A stretch of DNA of 64,000 bases from Nemophila menziesii (GCA_029959085.1 JARWIR010000002.1:66270154-66334153); one strand, 5' to 3'. Shown: positions 34,028 through 46,528, numbered from the stretch's first letter. The notes: generated from the letters alone by a model not told the origin. Program-made: numbers and translations.

Positions 34028-34068
34028 GGTGCGGTATACCGCCCATTAGGCGCGATATACTGTTTGAC
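34028..34068 (-). repeat. GC-palindrome pair of El-5
   Basis: GTGCGGTATACCGCCC (about 34032-34047, core GCGGTATACCGC a perfect palindrome) and GGCGCGATATACTG (about 34051-34064). CACGGTTTT lies 50 bases on, as in the El-1 and El-2 spacers. Confidence 0.55.
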
Positions 34069-34754
34069 TCATGTGAAGCTTATGCGTATTTACACCGTCT
34101 CTGTTTTGTCACCACGGTTTTCTACTTGTCATAAATGTTCTCTGTGATATTCTATAAACATGTTCTCAGTTGGATAGATCTCAAAAATATCTGCGATATA
34201 GACTTAAAAGGTTGTCAAGCCATATACTGACCTGATAAGAGGGATCATGAGGTAGAGCTTTCATCGTAATGGCTATGTCGAGCTAATGACGAGTATGGTT
34301 TCAAAAGAATTTGCAAAGAATATGCTTATACGCTTTGTGATAGCAAAGTACGACTCAACATAACTTTCCATCATTGGAAGAACTAATCTCAATAAGCTTC
34401 AAGGTATAGTCTCGACATATCACATAAAAATGAAATTCCCCACCCTATATGCAGTGTGGCAAGAATCCAAGGGAACTGTCAACTAGCAAAGTGTGTTACT
34501 TCAACTCCATCAAAGGACTAGTTCTAACTGAGGATCTAAAGACATAAAACCTGGTATCAAATCTAAATTTTTTCTTCGAAGTTAGATATTTTTATTAACA
34601 AATAAGAAAGATCACCCAAAGTGGTCTCCTGCAACCTATTTACCCTATCTGGGTCTTTTTAGTGAAAACATGGCCTTTAGGAAGATAGCTGACTACTGTA
34701 AAAAATGTTTAAAGCTCCAATGATCGACCTATGGAAATTCCTGACCTACAGTAA
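34069..34754. other. Unassigned stretch between El-5 and El-6 parts
   Basis: No ORF. CTGGTATCAAATC at about 34550 resembles a copia-type initiator-Met PBS but has no supporting LTR. An imperfect direct repeat, CTGTAAAAAATGTTTAAAGC-like, occurs at about 34696 and 34748, the second copy at the start of El-6. The 5' half of El-6 and part of El-5 have been deleted or replaced here. Confidence 0.35.
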
Positions 34755-34757
34755 AAA

Positions 34758-35027
34758 ATGTTTAAAGCAACCCATCCAGTTAAGAACCCTAGAGCTCCTC
34801 CACCAAAGAAGAAGGTACACACTGATAATGGGCTGGAAGAAGAAATTCGAGTGTTGAAAGAGAATCAAGAAAAGATGATTGCTAGTTTAGGAAACGTCAC
34901 CAAAGAGTTAGGTCTTCTTCATAATATGCTACTTGGGGTGAGCACCATCCAACGAGCCACATATGGTTTACTCACGAAGGATTCTGTACGTGGACGCAAC
35001 ACCGATGACAGGCCTCGCGCTGGTTAA
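34758..35027 (+). pseudogene. El-6 ORF2 C-terminal part with coiled coil
   Basis: An open frame of 89 codons: NPRAPPPKKK, then EEEIRVLKENQEKMIASLGN with heptad-like spacing, then GVSTIQRATYGLLTKDSVRG and a stop. It is nearly the same as the last 85 codons of El-8 ORF2 (57365-57616). The upstream part including the central domain is lost, so the ATG at 34758 is incidental. Confidence 0.7.
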
Positions 35028-35088
35028 AGATACGTTTTCTTTCCTTTCTCATTTAGTGTAGATTAGTTTATTTGCGTTGAGTCTTTTC

Positions 35089-35108
35089 GAGTCGTGGGGA
35101 CATGACTC
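35089..35108 (+). ncRNA. Hairpin with GNRA-type loop, El-6
   Basis: GAGTCGTG, GGGA, CATGACTC: the C-to-T change relative to El-1 turns a G-C pair into G-U, so the stem is kept. TTGAGTTTGGGGT follows at 35113-35125. Confidence 0.6.
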
Positions 35109-35768
35109 ATATTTGAGTTTGGGGTGGGGTTCGTTGCCTCATCCCAGTTTTATGGGTTATTTGTTTATATCGCTTTCAATAAAATTAATTAGGAGTTGCG
35201 TTTGACTGTAGAAGTTTTAAATGTCTCCATTAAGCATACTTTTGATAAATCGATGATAGTAAATAGTGGACTTTAGGAATTAGTATAAAACACGCTTTAA
35301 TTGCATGCAAACATAAGTAATGGATAGGAAAAATTAATAAACAATGCAAAAGAAGTAAGCTTGTACTTAAGGAAAATGTTTGGGTTGTAGAACGTGAGAT
35401 CTAAATTAGTAGAGAACCCACTTAGATATGAACTAGAGACGAACCATGTAGCTAGGAAAATGATAGGGGCAGTTCTTTGTTATGCCATTTGAGACCTTTT
35501 TTTTAGCCTTCTGTCCCTTGTATTAATATTATCCGTCTTAGCCCAATTTTGAGCCTTAAATCCTTTTCTTTTGTCACCATGATATAAGCCCATATCTCCT
35601 TAGTTTATTAGGCATTTCCAAAATGACCCGCACTTGAATCACGATCCTGAGACATGTCGCGAGCTCGAGTTTGGGATGGTGGGTCCATCTTTTGGGAAAT
35701 TACATTGCGAGGGAATTGTATGTGTTTATTTTAAGGCACAAATTCAGATGATGATATAATTTGTTACC

Positions 35769-35928
35769 CTTTGCCGGGATTGAAAAAAAATTCGAAAGTC
35801 AATACAGTAGCTGACCGGGAACCCGATCAACACAAACCGGGAACCCGGTTATCGCCTGTACAAAAAAAAAGTTATGAGAAAAAGAAAAGAAAAAGAAAAC
35901 TAAAGAAAGAACAAAATACCCGGCAAAG
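35769..35928 (+). other. Long-range paired arms and two ACCGGGAACCCGGT words, El-6
   Basis: CTTTGCCGGG (35769-35778) is an exact reverse complement of CCCGGCAAAG (35919-35928) across A-rich DNA. Between them lie two copies of the El-8-type palindrome, ACCGGGAACCCGAT (35814-35827) and ACCGGGAACCCGGT (35836-35849). The same interval of El-8 lacks them. Confidence 0.6.
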
Positions 35929-36443
35929 TGGAATGTTTCTGGAAATCATCTTAGATTAATTGGGTTAACTTGGGGGTGATAAATTAGTGCATCAAATGGG
36001 TTGAGTGAGAACATTATTCGAGTGTAAACTCAAGATCGTGGACATTTGTTGATGGTAAGTGAAGAGAGAGCAAAAAGCTCACTTCAAATTTACCAAATAT
36101 ACATACCACATCGTCCCTAAGCCTACGCTGAAACCATAAAGTCCTCGTGATTCCTAGGTACATGGTAAGTTAATAGGGAATATACTAAGTGGAGTGTTCA
36201 AAGCGAGTAAAGATCGAGGAACAACTTATAACCATCATATTGAGATAAGTACAAGTGTAACCTTCTAGTATTGCGAAGTTAATTTTATGATTGAATTTAT
36301 TTGTGTTTGATTTTGCATGATTAGTGTATGTGTATATTAGTTCCTAATTTTTGCTATATGAGATTTATTTTTAGTAATGCTTTGGGTGTATTTATTTGCG
36401 TCTGCGTCTCTGCAATCACCTTTTACCTTTGTTTTTAATTTTA

Positions 36444-36479
36444 CTTTGCCGGGACGACAAAAGTTTGAGTTTGGGGTCT
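36444..36479 (+). promoter_or_regulatory. Pre-PPT hairpin and polypurine tract, El-6
   Basis: CTTTGCCG, GGA, CGACAAAAG (one mismatch in the stem), then GTTTGAGTTTGGGGTCT directly before the LTR. Confidence 0.6.
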
Positions 36480-38050
36480 TGATGTCTCCTATTTTTTTAT
36501 ATTTATATGCCTTTAGAAGACATCAAATTAGGTGATTATCTGGCTAATTCGATAGAATTTTAGTAATAATATGCAATATTTTATTTTCTATCCTTAGATT
36601 TTAGTATTTTTAATTTATTAAGCTTTTGCGCGTAATATGGTGTGTCTTAGTGAAAAGTTTGTAGGTTTCTAATATTAGCAAGGAGAGGAATCGAGAATAG
36701 AAGTCAAAGATAGTGTAAAGAAGTCAAAAGTTAAAAGGAATACCCCAAGGAGTTGACAAATTTGAGCTGAAAATCTGGAAGGTTGAGGGAAAGTTCTGAT
36801 TTCGAGCTACTTAAATATGGATTCAGCCTCTGGGTTATGAAGAAGATTCCAACATTACAAGTTATGAAGAATTAGCAAGTTGAATGAGTCAATTCGGAGT
36901 TATATTGAGAAAGTTACAACCGTTTTCGTGAAGTGTGTACATCAGTTACGGGATTTGAGCTTAAGTTATGGACTTGAGCTTTCTAATTTTCATTTAATCC
37001 TTTAAGAAAGCCCTAGTCCGAATTTTCTATTATAAAAGGGCTTTTAGACTTCTATTTTGACACACAATTCATTATATACAAAGTCAAAGCATCAGAGAAG
37101 AAGCAAAAAGCAAGGAAGAGGAGAAGCCAAGAGCTGGAGAAATTCAACTTCTCCAATTCGCAGCCGAATCAACTCCTCAATTAGGTTTCTTTATCTTTTA
37201 TTCTGTAAAACAATTATGAATTCCTTTAAATTTAATTTCTTACTTTTTGCAATTATGAGCTAAACTCATATAGTACTTGAGAATGCATTAATGGGTTAAG
37301 CCCCAATCTATTTCATTCTATGTTTTTGGTTTTGGGATTATTATAATTGAAATCGAATTGGGTAATTAGTATTTTTCATTAATTTACATTTATCAACTAT
37401 TATTGAAGTCATGAATCAGCAATATGATTTAGTATCTAGGCTATTCCATTTAGTGGCGAATGGATCACCTTGACGGGGGGTTTGGGTACAAACATAATTA
37501 ATGAATGTAGGATAGAAGTTATTGACCTTGACAGGCTTAATTAATCCTATGACCAATTGGGTAATTAGAACTTAATCATTCGAAGGTGGACTATAATCAC
37601 CCTGACGGGGTTTGTAGCACCTAAGAATATTTCCTTAGTCCACCTTGACGGGGTTAAGGAGAATATTGATTCCCGACCATTGTTATTTACCAATTCGTCC
37701 CTTAAACAATGGATTGAATGAATAGATTTAGGTATAATCCTAGTGTTACTCAGGTACTACCTTTCATACTTGCGTCCAGCTATTTTATTCTCTTCCGTCT
37801 AGCTTAATATTTACATTACTTTAGTATTTTAATTATTTGTCTTAGAATTAGAAAAACAAACAAACATTCTTAAAATCATTTACTTGCTTTCCCGTGCAAT
37901 TAATCACTATTTGATAAGCATTAGAGTCAACCAATCCGTCCTTGAGAACGAATCTGTTTATCACATATATTACTTGGGAAAACTGTACACTTGCAGTTGT
38001 GGTTCTCTTTTCCTTATTGCATTATTTTTAGAACACACAAGTGACCACCA
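36480..38050 (+). repeat. 3' LTR of El-6
   Basis: Starts TGATGTCTCC, ends ACACACAAGTGACCACCA. TATA box TATAAAAGG at 37031-37039. Length 1571 bp, the same type as the El-8 LTRs. Confidence 0.88.
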
Positions 38051-41040
38051 GCGTGGTGCTCGGTTGGGTGTTCTACTTGAATGGATCCATGAGGCGTGAC
38101 CTTGGTAACAATGTACGGGCCTGACCAGTTAGACCTCAACTTCCACGGATAATTTTTGGACTTGGAATTGTATTTCAGGACCATTTGTCCCACTTCGAAT
38201 CGTTTCTCGCATTGTCATGCCATTTCTTCGTCTTTTCCTTGTACGTTTTTGCATTATCATAGACATGACAACAAAATTCGTCAAACTTATTGAGTTGCAT
38301 CATTCTTTTCTCACCAGCTAGTTTTTATCCAAGTTGGGTGCTTTGATTACCAATAGGCTCCTAACTCAAGCTCAAGTGGTAAATGACAAGTCTTACCATA
38401 TACCATTTGATACATAGATGCACCTGCAGGTGTTTTGAATGTCGTTCCGTAGGCCCATAGTGCATCATTTAGCTTTATTGAGTAATCCTTCCTTGTTTGT
38501 CACACAGTCTTCTCCAGAATTGACTATATCTCTTGGTTAGATACTTTAGCTTGATCAGTAGTTTGCGGATGATACACGGTTAACACTCTATGCCTTACGC
38601 CATACTTTGCTAACACCGCCTTCAAGTATTTGTTCACAAAATGTGTGCCTCCATCACTAATGATCACTCTAGGCGTTCATATGTCTTGTGAATATGTGTG
38701 ATTTGAAGAACTTGATTACCACTCTCGCATCATTTGTTGTTAATGCCACCGCTTCAACCCATTTTGACACATAATCCACTACTAGTAAGATATATTTATT
38801 GCCATGGGATAGGACGAAAGGTCCCATGAAATGAATACCTCGCACATAAAAAATCTTCACTTTTAGTACATTGTTAAGTGGCATCTCATCTATCTTCAAG
38901 ATAATTCTGGTGAATTGGCATTTTTATCATTTCTTGACATATTCATGACAATCTCTATGAATAGTAGGCCAATAAAATTAGATTTAAGTAAGTTTTGTTG
39001 ATGTGGAATCACCCTTGAAGTGTCCTCAATAGGTCGAAGCATGACAACTTTCCACCACAACACAAAAAATATTCTTGGGTACGCATCTTCTAACCTCTCG
39101 ATCGCTACACACCTTAAAAAGGAACGTATCTTCCAAAAACAATTGTTTTGCACGATGAGCTAATCTCTTCTTCTCTTGTGAATTGTTCTCCATGGGAAAT
39201 GATCCACTCACTATAAAATTTGCAATATCTGCATACCAAGGAACAATATATTTACTCAACGTAAACAAGTTCTCATCAAGGAATACCTCTTTGACCAACT
39301 CCGGTCCACTATTGACTTTAGAGCCTTCGAGGCGAGATAGATGATCATCAACTTATTCTCGATTTTTTTCGATCTCGAGTCTCTAAATCAAATTCTTGTA
39401 ACAAAAGTACCCTTCTAATAAAACGTAACTTTACATCTTTCTTCCTTATCAAGTATTTGATAGTTGAATGGTCCGTGTAAACTACAACTTTCGCTCCAAG
39501 GAGATAGAAACAAAATTTATCAAATGCATACACCACGGTCTAAAATTCTTTCTCGGTAAAAGTATAGTGCGATTGAGTTCCTGAGAAAGTCTTGCTCACA
39601 TAATAAATAGCATGAAATACCTTCTCTTTGAGTTGTCCTAACATGACACCCATAACTAAATCACTAGCGTCACACATCACTTTGAATGCTAGATCCCAAT
39701 CAGGAGGTAACACGATAGGCGTGAAAATTAGTTTCTACTTAATTGCTAAAATGTAGTTGTGCAGGCATCATCGAAACGGACGGTAATTTTACTCTCAACT
39801 AAATTACACAACGGCTTGGCAATCTTCAAAAAATATTTGATGAAATGGCGATAGAATCTCGCATGACCCAAGAAACTCTTAACACCCTTGACAGAATTTG
39901 GAGGTGGTAGAGTTTTGATGACTTCAATATTTGGGTGATCCACCTCCATACCCTTACTCGAAACCTTGTGCCCCTAAACAACCCCTTCTTGAACAATAAA
40001 GTGACACTTCTCCCAATTTAAAACCAAATCAGTCTCCTTACATCGGATTTAGCACCGTATCTAGGTTGTCAAGACATTCGTCAATGTTATTACCAAATAC
40101 TGATAAATCATCAATGAATACTTCTAAAATTTTGTCTATCATATCCCAAAAGATCGCCATCATACATCGCTGAAATGTAGCTGGCACATAACACAATCTA
40201 AACAACTTTCTACGAAAAGCAAACTTACCTAATGGACATGTAAATGTAGTCTTATGTTGATCAGCTAGTTCAAATTAAATCTAATTATATCCCGAATATC
40301 CATCAAGGAAGCAATAGTAATCTCTTCCTGCAAGCTTGTCTAACATTTAATCAATGAAAGACAAAGGAAAATGATCCTTCTTTGTCGCCTTGTTAAGCTT
40401 ATAGGTACCCATGCAAACTCTCCACCCCACAAATGTTTTAGATGGTATAGTTTCGTTATCTGAGTTGAGGATGGTGGTGAAACCTCCTTCCTTTGTCACA
40501 CATTGGACGGAACTCACCATTCACTATTCAAAATCAAGAATATGATCCCCACATCCAACAATTTGATCACCGCCTTTCATACCACTTCTTTCATTACCAG
40601 CATAAGTCTCCTTTGACCCCCAATATACCTTACTTTATCGTTTTCAAGGATGAATTTGTGTTGGAAAATGGCTGGACTAATACCTTTGATATCAACAATA
40701 GTCCATCCAATCGCCTCTTTGTTGGCTTAGAGAACTCACAACAATTTATCTTCTTGAGGACCTGTCATATTTGCTGAGACAATGACAGGTAGCACCTAAA
40801 TAAGAGTACCTCAAGTGAGATGGAAATTGTTTCACTTCAAGTTCTTGGGGAGATTCAAGAGATGGTTTATTAATTGGTTCAACATCCCCTGGACCTCTAA
40901 CGTGTTTATAACATCTAGTCGAGTAGCGTGTTTCCAGAATCGAGGGCTACCTCTACTTCGGCTAGCTCCTCGTGTAACTCAGGTAACTGAAGTGTCAAAG
41001 CGGCTTTATAATATCATTAAAACACGTTTCATTGTATACA
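38051..41040 (-). pseudogene. El-5 pol: RT, RNase H and integrase, heavily mutated
   Basis: Read from 41040 down in several frames. RT (about 40780-39560) includes the catalytic FIDD (minus strand, 40118-40107), followed by KGVKSFLGHARFYRHFIK. RNase H has [16 protein letters not shown]. The IN zinc region precedes the core, in which RGIHFMGPF has His where the family has the first catalytic Asp. SDGGTHF keeps the second, and [10 protein letters not shown] has Lys where the catalytic Glu is expected. The C-terminal GPY/F motif is NWSGPYIVTKVTPHGSIQVE (near 38160-38100). The sequence ends at the El-6 LTR. It is clearly dead, but the domain order PR-RT-RH-IN is standard gypsy (Athila). Confidence 0.85.
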
Positions 41041-41041
41041 T

Positions 41042-41901
41042 TTAACATGACGTGATAGAGGACATCAACGCATAAACAATCATCTCAAGTGTTGCGAACT
41101 TCATCGCTTTGAACACATTGAACTTGATCTCCTCGTCTTGTACTCGCATGATTAGCTCACCGTTTTCAACATCAATCAAAGTATGCCCCGTGGCTAAGTA
41201 TGGCCTTCCCAAAATGATGGACACATTCTTATCTGCGTCGTAGTCAAGAATAATAAAATCACACAGAAATATAAAATTACTTGTTTTGATGAGAACATCT
41301 ACTATCTTTCCCTCAGTTTGGGAGATATACCTATCTGCCATTTTAAAGGCACCGTAGTAGGCCTTGCCCTCCCAACGTTCAACTTCTCAGATAGTGGATT
41401 TTGCATGAGATTGATACTCGCGCCTAAATGACATAAATCTCTCCAGGTCCACTCTTCACCAATGGATACATGAATACTGAAACCCCCAGGATCTTTTAAC
41501 TTTGGAGGCAACTTACTTTGACATATTTTACTACACTCCTCCGGTAAACCAACCATCTCCCCCTCTAAGTACTTGATTTTATTGGATAACACATCTTTCA
41601 TCAAGTTCAAGTATTTAGGCATCCGTCGAATTGCTTCCACAAATAGTAAGTTAATCTCATGCTTTCTTACCAGGTCAACAAAATTCTCTAAATCCTTCTC
41701 ATCACTTTTCTTTTTCACTCGTGATGGAATGGGAGGAAGAGGGCGTTTATCATTATCTACCAAATCTTTCTTCTTTTGTTCCCTCATAGCCATTCTAGGA
41801 TCTTTAGCTGCTTCTTCAACTACTTCTTCATTAACGACATCCTCCACAATCAGGTGTTGTGTTTTTTTCTCTTTCTCAACCTCTTTTTCCTTCTCAACCA
41901 C
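41042..41901 (-). pseudogene. El-5 protease region
   Basis: The minus strand shows the acidic/basic linker, PPIPSRVKKKSDEKDLENFV, the pre-protease helices ending MVGLPEECSKIC, then the protease with CHLGASINLM (catalytic Asp of DLGAS replaced by His), ISQTEGKIVDVLIK, and ILGRPYLATG. One frameshift separates the two halves at about 41340-41300. Confidence 0.8.
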
Positions 41902-42154
41902 TAAGAGAGGGGATAGATTTTTCCACTCCTTAGTGATATAGCCTTACATACTTCATTACTCCTTGTATTTCCAGTATTGCTTGGGATTTGAACTTGACCT
42001 CGAACATTTAAAACGTTGGTGATTTGAGACATTTGGTTTTCCAAATTTTTCAATGAGGCTGAGTGCGAATTCAACATTTCTTTTATTTTAGTTGAGTTTT
42101 TAGTGGATACCAACATAAACTGGCTTAGAGTAATAACTAAGTCATTTGCAGTGA

Positions 42155-43436
42155 TCACACCTTCTTGTGAACGGGAAGGGAGTGTATTCTAGGCAAGAGT
42201 ATTTGCATCAGCATCATATCTGGAATTTTGAAGAGCTTGAACTCCATGGCTTGTACCTCCTTGATAATGGTTTTGAAGCCTGGCTTTGTAATTATTTCCT
42301 TAGGTCTTGGTTGATAAATTTCCTTGATTGACTGCCCGTTGAGGATTAGGCCATTGAAGAACTTTGGATGATTTATATTCTTATTACCATAGTCTTGACC
42401 ACTCGAGTAGTGGTTCCCACGATTATTAGTGAAGAACATGGATTCCAAATTGTTGGGACACTCTTCCCATATATGTTATATTATCCCAGAACAGTGTCAC
42501 ATTTCATGCTCTTGTACCACGTTAACCTTTGCTTGATTGTTGGATACTGACATTTTTTTGATCTTGTTCTCTAGAGAGGCAATCTTGGCGTTTAAAGCGG
42601 TTTTGATGTCTACATTCAATGTACCTCTATCGAAAATTGCAACTGGTTTTCTTGATGGTTTCCAACTCATTTCATTCTTCACAATCCTATCCATTATACC
42701 AAGTATATGATTTGCACTCGCCATCATTAAGCCTCCTCTACATATAGTATCAACTTTCTCCTTGGAGGCTACATCTAAACTACGATAGAACATCCCCAAC
42801 TGTAACTCCAATGAGTACCCGTGTAATGGACACTTCGTTAACAATGATTGAAAGCGAGTCCAAGAGGATCCTCTAGTATCTCCTAATTCTTGGCAGAATC
42901 ATGTCAAATCAAGTTGTCCACCCAACCTAATACTCTAAGGATAATGCTTATCGAAAAACGCGGTTTGCGGCTGATACCACTTATTGATTTCATCTTTTTG
43001 CTGCTGATCATACACTTCACTAGCTCTTCTGGTGAGGAAAAATAGAAACATAACGAAGTTCTCGAGAGTACTTTTTGAGTAGCATATGCATCGCTCGAAT
43101 GGGATGTTCACGAGCGACCCCATTATAGTGACCATAACTAACAAATTGATTGATCATATACGCGTCAGGCTTGAATATCACTACTTGAATCGCAGGTGGG
43201 TGAATCCCATTTGGTGGCAAGCGGGATGTTTGTTGCTCATGAGGTTGCATGAACGAAGGGATAACCCCAGGTGGGACTTATACACCTTGATTTTCATTAA
43301 CCGGTGGGCGCTCTGTGGGAGGATCTTGAACTCGATTATTATCATTATCTCCTTGTGGAACAACCCCAATTGGTTGAAATCTTGGGTTCCAATTTTCATC
43401 TAAATTTAGTCAAGCATTAGCATTCACAGCGGCCAT
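42155..43436 (-). pseudogene. El-5 gag
   Basis: ATG at 43436 (MAAVNANA, then an in-frame stop). The capsid-like part includes EHPIRAMHMLLKKYS, FDKHYP and CPLHGYSLELQLGMFYRSLD in different frames, all matching El-2 and El-8 gag. A zinc-knuckle relic lies near 42480-42430 (HIWEECPNN). LRSGK, the C-terminal gag hallmark, is at about 42170. Several frameshifts and stops. Confidence 0.75.
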
Positions 43437-43612
43437 CGTTTCTTGTGTTTTTCTTTCTTCCATTTCCTTGTGCTTTTGAGATCGGATTAATTTCTGGGGT
43501 CCGAGAGCATGTACCAAACCTATTAGATGTAGAATAAAAACAACAAGAAGCGTAAAATTAAATAATAAAGTTAATCTTCAATAATTAAAACACTAAAATA
43601 TAACTTATGTAT

Positions 43613-43630
43613 TCCCTGGAAGTAGCACCA
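43613..43630 (-). promoter_or_regulatory. Decayed primer-binding site of El-5
   Basis: The minus strand reads TGGTGCTACTTCCAGGGA, 12 of 18 matching the tRNA-Asp PBS of El-2, in the right place next to the LTR end. Confidence 0.6.
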
Positions 43631-43636
43631 AAAACT

Positions 43637-45919
43637 TGTCGAACCTGTGAGTGTGATAAATAATCACCTAAATTAAAACAGACTTTAACCATCCGCATGT
43701 TTACGAGGTTCCTTGACAAGTAATAGAAAATGGTAAGAAAGGGTTTTTATTCGAAGGGATTAGCAAATTTACAGTGATTTTGTTTAGAGGAATCGTGTCT
43801 AAGTTGTGAAAAAAATTAAAGAAAAGATAAATATTTGTTTGGTTTTCTAAGGATTAAACTAATTACGATAATTAAAAGACAAAAGTGAATGACCAATGAT
43901 TAACGAAATAATAACTAGAAATAAAATCAAATTAACTAAGAATAGATTAGTAATATGAGAGAGTAGTGCTTGATCATTGTTGGTAATCCCCTAAGTTGCT
44001 TAATTAGATGTTTCTAGATATAAGGGTAAATTGGTCATTCTATGTTAGTTGGGATTCAACTATCTTCCTAACCCCTCCCAGTTGAATAGGACGCTATCCT
44101 ACAATACTGAGAGCCCTCTTAGGTGACCCTACAATAATTTTGGACGAATTGGTCCTTACACTATTGACTACTTGGCTAGTCAAGACCTCAATGCCTACCA
44201 AGCGCATATATCATAGATCCGTAATTAAACCCCCCCTACCGGGCTACAGTCTAACTACTATTACTATCCTATACTTGATATAGGTAAGAATAGCTTTCAA
44301 GAATTAAAATATATTCAACGAGAAATGGATGCAATTTATTTAAATACTGAAAGTATCCCAAAAACTAAGAATCGTCAATTAATTAACTAAGGTTCATACA
44401 CTCCACAATTCTCAAGAAAATAAGGGTTTAACACATATTAAAATACTAGAATAAATAATCAAAACTAAGATATTCATGATTAAAACTAAAAAAAAATAAA
44501 GTTGTGTGTCATTTTCTTTTTTAAGTAATAAATGCTGAATGCTGAATGAACAACTGAATAAAACTTATTCTGTTAAGAGGCAGTGTCTGAATGATTCAGA
44601 TTTAGTTTGAAATCTTAATGAAATAGAACAGTTAAGAGCTATTCAGATCTGAATTGGTCAAGAAAAACAAACTGTCTTATTGATCCATTGTCTTAATGAA
44701 CCAGATTAAGATCTCATTAAGTGCAAACAAACACCCCTTACTCTAATAGACTAGATGAAACAGACTTTACATGATGTAGAATGATGGAGTAGCTGTTGAA
44801 AGCCCTTCCTCCTTCTCTTCCTTAGCTCCAAGCTTGATTAGCCACTCTATGATATGATTTATGTCTGTTTTCAAGCTAATAAAATGTTTTTATAGAGTCC
44901 AGAAGGTCCAAAAGTCCCACCCCGTTTTTACTAATGATGGACAACTTTGAGTCACTATTGTTGAGTCACCATAAATTTTGCGTCTCAAATTAGAACTTAC
45001 CTCCGTCACCTCTCACGTGACACTGAATTCAAGCTCTTTCCAAATAAAAAGGAATTAGCTCTCTGTGGTGATTAGAACAAGTTATGTCAACGGTACCGGT
45101 AAATTCGCAAATGCTTCCAAAATGACCTTTTTGATTTAATTACGTCGTGACTTGGGTGTGGATTTGAATCTTGACTTCATGTTCAGAAGATAAAATAGAA
45201 TAAATCAAAACTAATAATGGAAGATGAATGATGGACCACATAATTGGAATAACATGAAATGCTTCCAAACTTCTTCTCCCTTCTTCTCTTTCACCAAGCG
45301 ATTTTCGTAAGTTGTTATTATGAATGTGGACCCTTTTCGAATATAAAAAATTGATATGTAAAGGGTTCATCAAGTTTTATAGGTTGTGCTTTTCTTTTAA
45401 ATGACCAAATCCAACCCAAAAACATTTTCCATAAAGAGTGGTCTGGTACAAACCACGACAATGGAAAATTAAATAAATTTCTCAATTCAGCTCCGAATAA
45501 AAAACTGTTAGTTCCTAAGCACTACTGACTCCAAGAACTATCTAGAATCCAAAGGGATCCTACTTAATCTTTAACAATCTCGCATGGTAACTCAAACAAG
45601 CAACTTTCTAAATCTGGTATGTATATGCTTTCATTTTGTAATAGTGGTCAAATGTTCTTTTTACGGCATGACTAAGGGGTGATATCATTTCTTTGACTTC
45701 TTATAATTGTCTTGGAGTATATTAGAATCCAATTACCTAGGATTTTCATATTTAACACTCAAATTACGCTGAAAATCTCTAAAAATAACATAAATACTGA
45801 AACTAAACACGAAAGTGTATAACATCAAATAATGGGGAAAAGTTCCTCAACTAAGTTATAAATTTCCCTAAAATGATGTCTCGAGACTAGATTAATGTAT
45901 TACATAAATGGATACATCA
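43637..45919 (-). repeat. 5' LTR of El-5, enlarged by insertions
   Basis: On the minus strand it starts TGATGTATCC at 45919 and ends CAGGTTCGACA at 43637. The ends and several blocks match the partner LTR at 30667-32136. It is about 800 bp longer, in part through the candidate MITE near 44500-44740 and extra sequence around 45100-45370. Confidence 0.65.
44500..44740. mobile_element. Candidate MITE inside the El-5 LTR
   Basis: The block is absent from the partner LTR. Its right end, CAAACAAACACCCCTTA (44724-44740), resembles a hAT-type terminal repeat. The left end near 44496 (TAAAGTTGTGTG) is only a weak inverted match. The interior repeats short phrases such as TCTGAATGATTCAGAT and CAGATCTGAAT. 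Confidence 0.35.
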
Positions 45920-45924
45920 AGTAT

Positions 45925-46528
45925 CAAGAATATATGAGGTTTTAAATCAACCAGCCCTAGTGGTGGACATTAATTCACAAACATTGGGTCATTTTCTTCA
46001 AACTCTACAATAATGACTATTAAATCCGAGTATTACCTTCCAAGTTCGGCAGGTCCGAATTCCATTTCAGGCAATCAAGACCCTTATTATATTACTCTAA
46101 GATTGGATCCATATAAAGAGGATAAGGAAGCCAAGATTATTTAAGACAATTCTTTCTCTTGGGAAGTGATAGACGTGTCGTTTTATTTGAAGGTTCAAGC
46201 CTTCATAGTTACCGACATATAATGGTTCAACTGGTGAAAACTAGCATGTCAATATGGATAAGAGGCACATGGAGTTGATAACATACTTTGATTCCATCAA
46301 CTTTTCTAAAAAATTGCACATCAGCGGTTTTCAAGCTTTTAAGTCGATTGTTAAATGCAAATATTGCATGAAGTAAACGTTCATGTCAAGATTCATCCTT
46401 GATATTATAGTTGTACAAACAAAAAATAGGTACATTAAAAAGATACATGAAAAAGATTCTGAAGTGATTCATATGATACAAAGGTATTCTATAATACTAT
46501 GTCACGTCTTGCTTATATGAATTGTTGT
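45925..46528. other. Flank between El-5 and El-7
   Basis: About 600 bp of pre-existing DNA between two minus-strand elements. A short plus-strand frame reads IKSEYYLPSSAGPNS but no family is recognised. It may continue the Tat-like remnant seen left of El-5. Confidence 0.3.

Larger units (their letters stand above)
34755..38050 (+). mobile_element. El-6: 3' half of an Athila-like element inserted in El-5
   Basis: Plus strand: ORF2 C-terminal part (to 35027), GNRA hairpin, conserved 3' non-coding region, pre-PPT hairpin and a 3' LTR that abuts El-5 pol at 38051. It is closest to El-8 in sequence throughout. The 5' half is missing. The base run after the LTR, GCGTG (38051-38055), has no visible left partner. 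Confidence 0.8.
30667..45919 (-). mobile_element. El-5: decayed Athila-like element with full pol, minus strand, split by El-6
   Basis: From high to low coordinates: 5' LTR (45919-43637), decayed PBS, gag (43436-about 42150), protease, RT, RNase H, IN (to 38051), then El-6. On the other side come palindromes and ORF2 (34014-33700), the 3' non-coding region and a 3' LTR (32136-30667). The two halves are joined into one element because the order of modules fits the family plan and the outer flanks are near-identical 5-mers (AGAAT at 30662-30666, AGTAT at 45920-45924). Frames are broken throughout. This is the only element here with RT and IN and so the best model of the autonomous partner. Confidence 0.65.

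Noticed and set aside
34545..34565. Copia-type initiator-Met primer-binding site (TGGTATCA...)
   Set aside because: Only about nine matching bases and no LTR end or gag next to it.
38051..43436. Separate small host genes in the minus-strand ORFs
   Set aside because: Together they are collinear pieces of one gypsy gag-pol.
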